This document shows, piece after piece, positions 21,866-22,912 of a DNA stretch of 22,912 nucleotides. The notes under the pieces were generated by a model, which had not been told where the DNA came from, did not search any database, and saw only the letters and a list, made by a program, of their open reading frames with translations. Positions within the stretch are counted from its first letter, which is position 1. Each line of letters starts with the position of its first letter. The stretch covers positions 1 through 22,912 of the forward strand of contig CAXGWP010000022.1 of assembly GCA_964013575.1 (NCBI GenBank), in the 5' to 3' direction. This DNA is from BJGV01 sp964013575. GTDB taxonomy: Bacteria; Pseudomonadota; Gammaproteobacteria; Burkholderiales; Nitrosomonadaceae. The translations under genes were made by a program, and so were the position numbers.

Positions 21866-22912
21866 TTTACCCACTTAGCTACATCCATAATAGTTTCATA
21901 CCCAGTTACATTATCAGCTTCGTCAACTAAATTAAAAGTCTGAAATACATTAGGTGAAAATTGACCACCTAGCCAAGAGCTATTTATATTAGCTAAAGTA
22001 GGTACTCCTGTAATCTCCTGGATTACAGCAGAAACACCTACAGCTGTAGGACTAGTTTTTAGTAATTGTCTAGATGCTCTAGTATTACGTAAGTAGTACG
22101 AAAGGAATGCAGTAGCTCCGATAACGTCAAGAGCTTCCAGTACAGGAATCAACGCTTCATCAAACAATACAAAAGCGGTAAGTGCATCATGCATTGCCGT
22201 GCTAAAATCTTGTCCTTTAACATGCATAGCATGTTCCATCATTACATACCTGCCCATAAAGTCAGTCATCTGAACTAATTGTCTAGCTGCTTGTAAAGGA
22301 GCACTACCCTTAGTCATGAATGCCCATGATGCGATAGTTTGTAAGCTTTGTGGAATTCTATCACCAACCTTTTTAAATTTTCCTTTAAAAATAGTACGTT
22401 TCATACGATTCCAATAACCATCAATCTGTGCTTCATTTACATCCTCAACAATTAATGAATTTAAACCAGCTTCACTCATTCTATGGAGTTTATTACGTTG
22501 AATTCTATCCATTAATCTACGTGCTTTAAAAGCTTCTGGGCTATTAACTCTATCCAAGCCTTTAGTTTCGATAGTGTGCATTAGTTGAGCATGTTGAATA
22601 TTATGATCTTTATATTTTATATATTCATTAATCCCCTCAATAGTTTTCTTAAAGATAAAAGAAAGAGGAATTTTACGCATCAATAGTTGAAAAACATTAG
22701 AACGTAGATTTCCAAATACTACAGCAGGCATGGTTAGTACTATCCGACTTTTACCATAACCTACTGTTTGTCTAAGTGCGTAATGCATTAATCCAGCTAT
22801 TTGTTTACTTACTTGAGCAAGCCAACTATCTCCTTCAAACACTTTCATTTGAGTAATATCAAGTTGCCTATATCCAAATACTTTATCAATAATATCTTCC
22901 CTAACCATAAAT
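21862..22912 (-). CDS. C-terminal part of a very large virion protein, at the position of N4 virion RNA polymerase (partial)
   Basis: On the minus strand the frame is open through the right window edge (first complete codon upstream of the ATG at 22908 encodes Phe), so what is visible is about 349 residues ending at a TAG. The sequence is long-helical with hydrophobic patches (IVLTMPAVVFGNL, EALDVIGATAFLSYYLRN) and resembles C-terminal regions of giant phage internal virion proteins. By position, just after SSB and on the opposite strand, it matches the N4 vRNAP gene (gp50, about 3,500 residues). The polymerase motifs would lie outside the window, so the identity is an inference. The stop overlaps that of the rightward membrane protein by 3-4 bases. 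Confidence 0.7.
   Translation of the reverse strand, partial: FMVREDIIDKVFGYRQLDITQMKVFEGDSWLAQVSKQIAGLMHYALRQTVGYGKSRIVLTMPAVVFGNLRSNVFQLLMRKIPLSFIFKKTIEGINEYIKYKDHNIQHAQLMHTIETKGLDRVNSPEAFKARRLMDRIQRNKLHRMSEAGLNSLIVEDVNEAQIDGYWNRMKRTIFKGKFKKVGDRIPQSLQTIASWAFMTKGSAPLQAARQLVQMTDFMGRYVMMEHAMHVKGQDFSTAMHDALTAFVLFDEALIPVLEALDVIGATAFLSYYLRNTRASRQLLKTSPTAVGVSAVIQEITGVPTLANINSSWLGGQFSPNVFQTFNLVDEADNVTGYETIMDVAKWVN
22449..22470 (-). repeat. Inverted-repeat copy 2, in the giant virion-protein gene
   Basis: The minus-strand sequence begins GCTGGTTTAAATTCA, then one base different from copy 1, then TAATTG. It lies 1,127 bp from copy 1 in inverted orientation and encodes AGLNSLI (residues 147-153 of the visible protein). 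Confidence 0.75.

Overview
The window is a contiguous stretch of an AT-rich tailed-phage genome. It is dense, with almost every gene on the + strand, many 1-4 nt start/stop overlaps (ATGA, TAATG, TGATG), and strong AGGAGG-type ribosome binding sites before most starts, so the host uses a standard anti-Shine-Dalgarno sequence. Gene content and order point to a relative of coliphage N4 (Schitoviridae or a divergent neighbour). The supporting genes are a compact T7-type RNA polymerase, a MoxR-type AAA ATPase and VWA/metallopeptidase pair, a family A DNA polymerase, a Dda/RecD-like helicase, a PD-(D/E)XK nuclease with a Cys cluster, a primase-helicase, a Sak4-like RecA-fold ATPase, a single-stranded DNA-binding protein, a RuvC-like resolvase and, on the opposite strand at the right edge, the C-terminus of a very large virion protein that sits where N4 has its virion RNA polymerase. 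The host genus cannot be told from the sequence.

Layout. 1-2027: small early-type genes, two of them membrane proteins, plus a structured non-coding stretch at 355-482. 2050-2082: a near-perfect terminator. 2108-3841: the single-chain RNA polymerase. 3849-3933: three consecutive hairpins ending in a strong terminator. 3992-11739: two uncharacterised genes, the AAA ATPase, an ATP-dependent DNA ligase lying between the ATPase and the VWA protein, the DNA polymerase, a 52-residue coiled-coil gene and the helicase. 11748-15595: accessory genes, a Cas4-like nuclease and a tRNA with an enlarged anticodon loop. 15592-21224: primase-helicase, a basic protein, Sak4-like ATPase, SSB, RuvC and a 2-oxoglutarate/Fe(II) oxygenase. 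21234-21865: a charged protein and a small membrane protein that converges tail-to-tail with the leftward late gene.

How it fits together (inference from N4 biology): early transcription would come from an injected virion polymerase. The encoded compact polymerase would then transcribe the replication block, with help from the SSB. DNA polymerase, primase-helicase, Dda-like helicase, SSB and ligase would copy the genome. Sak4, the nuclease and RuvC form a recombination set. Late structural genes run leftward from beyond the right edge.

The points most worth a second look are: the undivided RNA polymerase, where N4 uses a two-gene heterodimer; a tRNA-Thr-like gene with a 9-nt anticodon loop; a 22-bp near-identical inverted repeat shared by the gene at 21234 and the giant virion-protein gene; a primase-helicase that appears to carry its primase domain at the C-terminus; and the structured RNA region upstream of 492.
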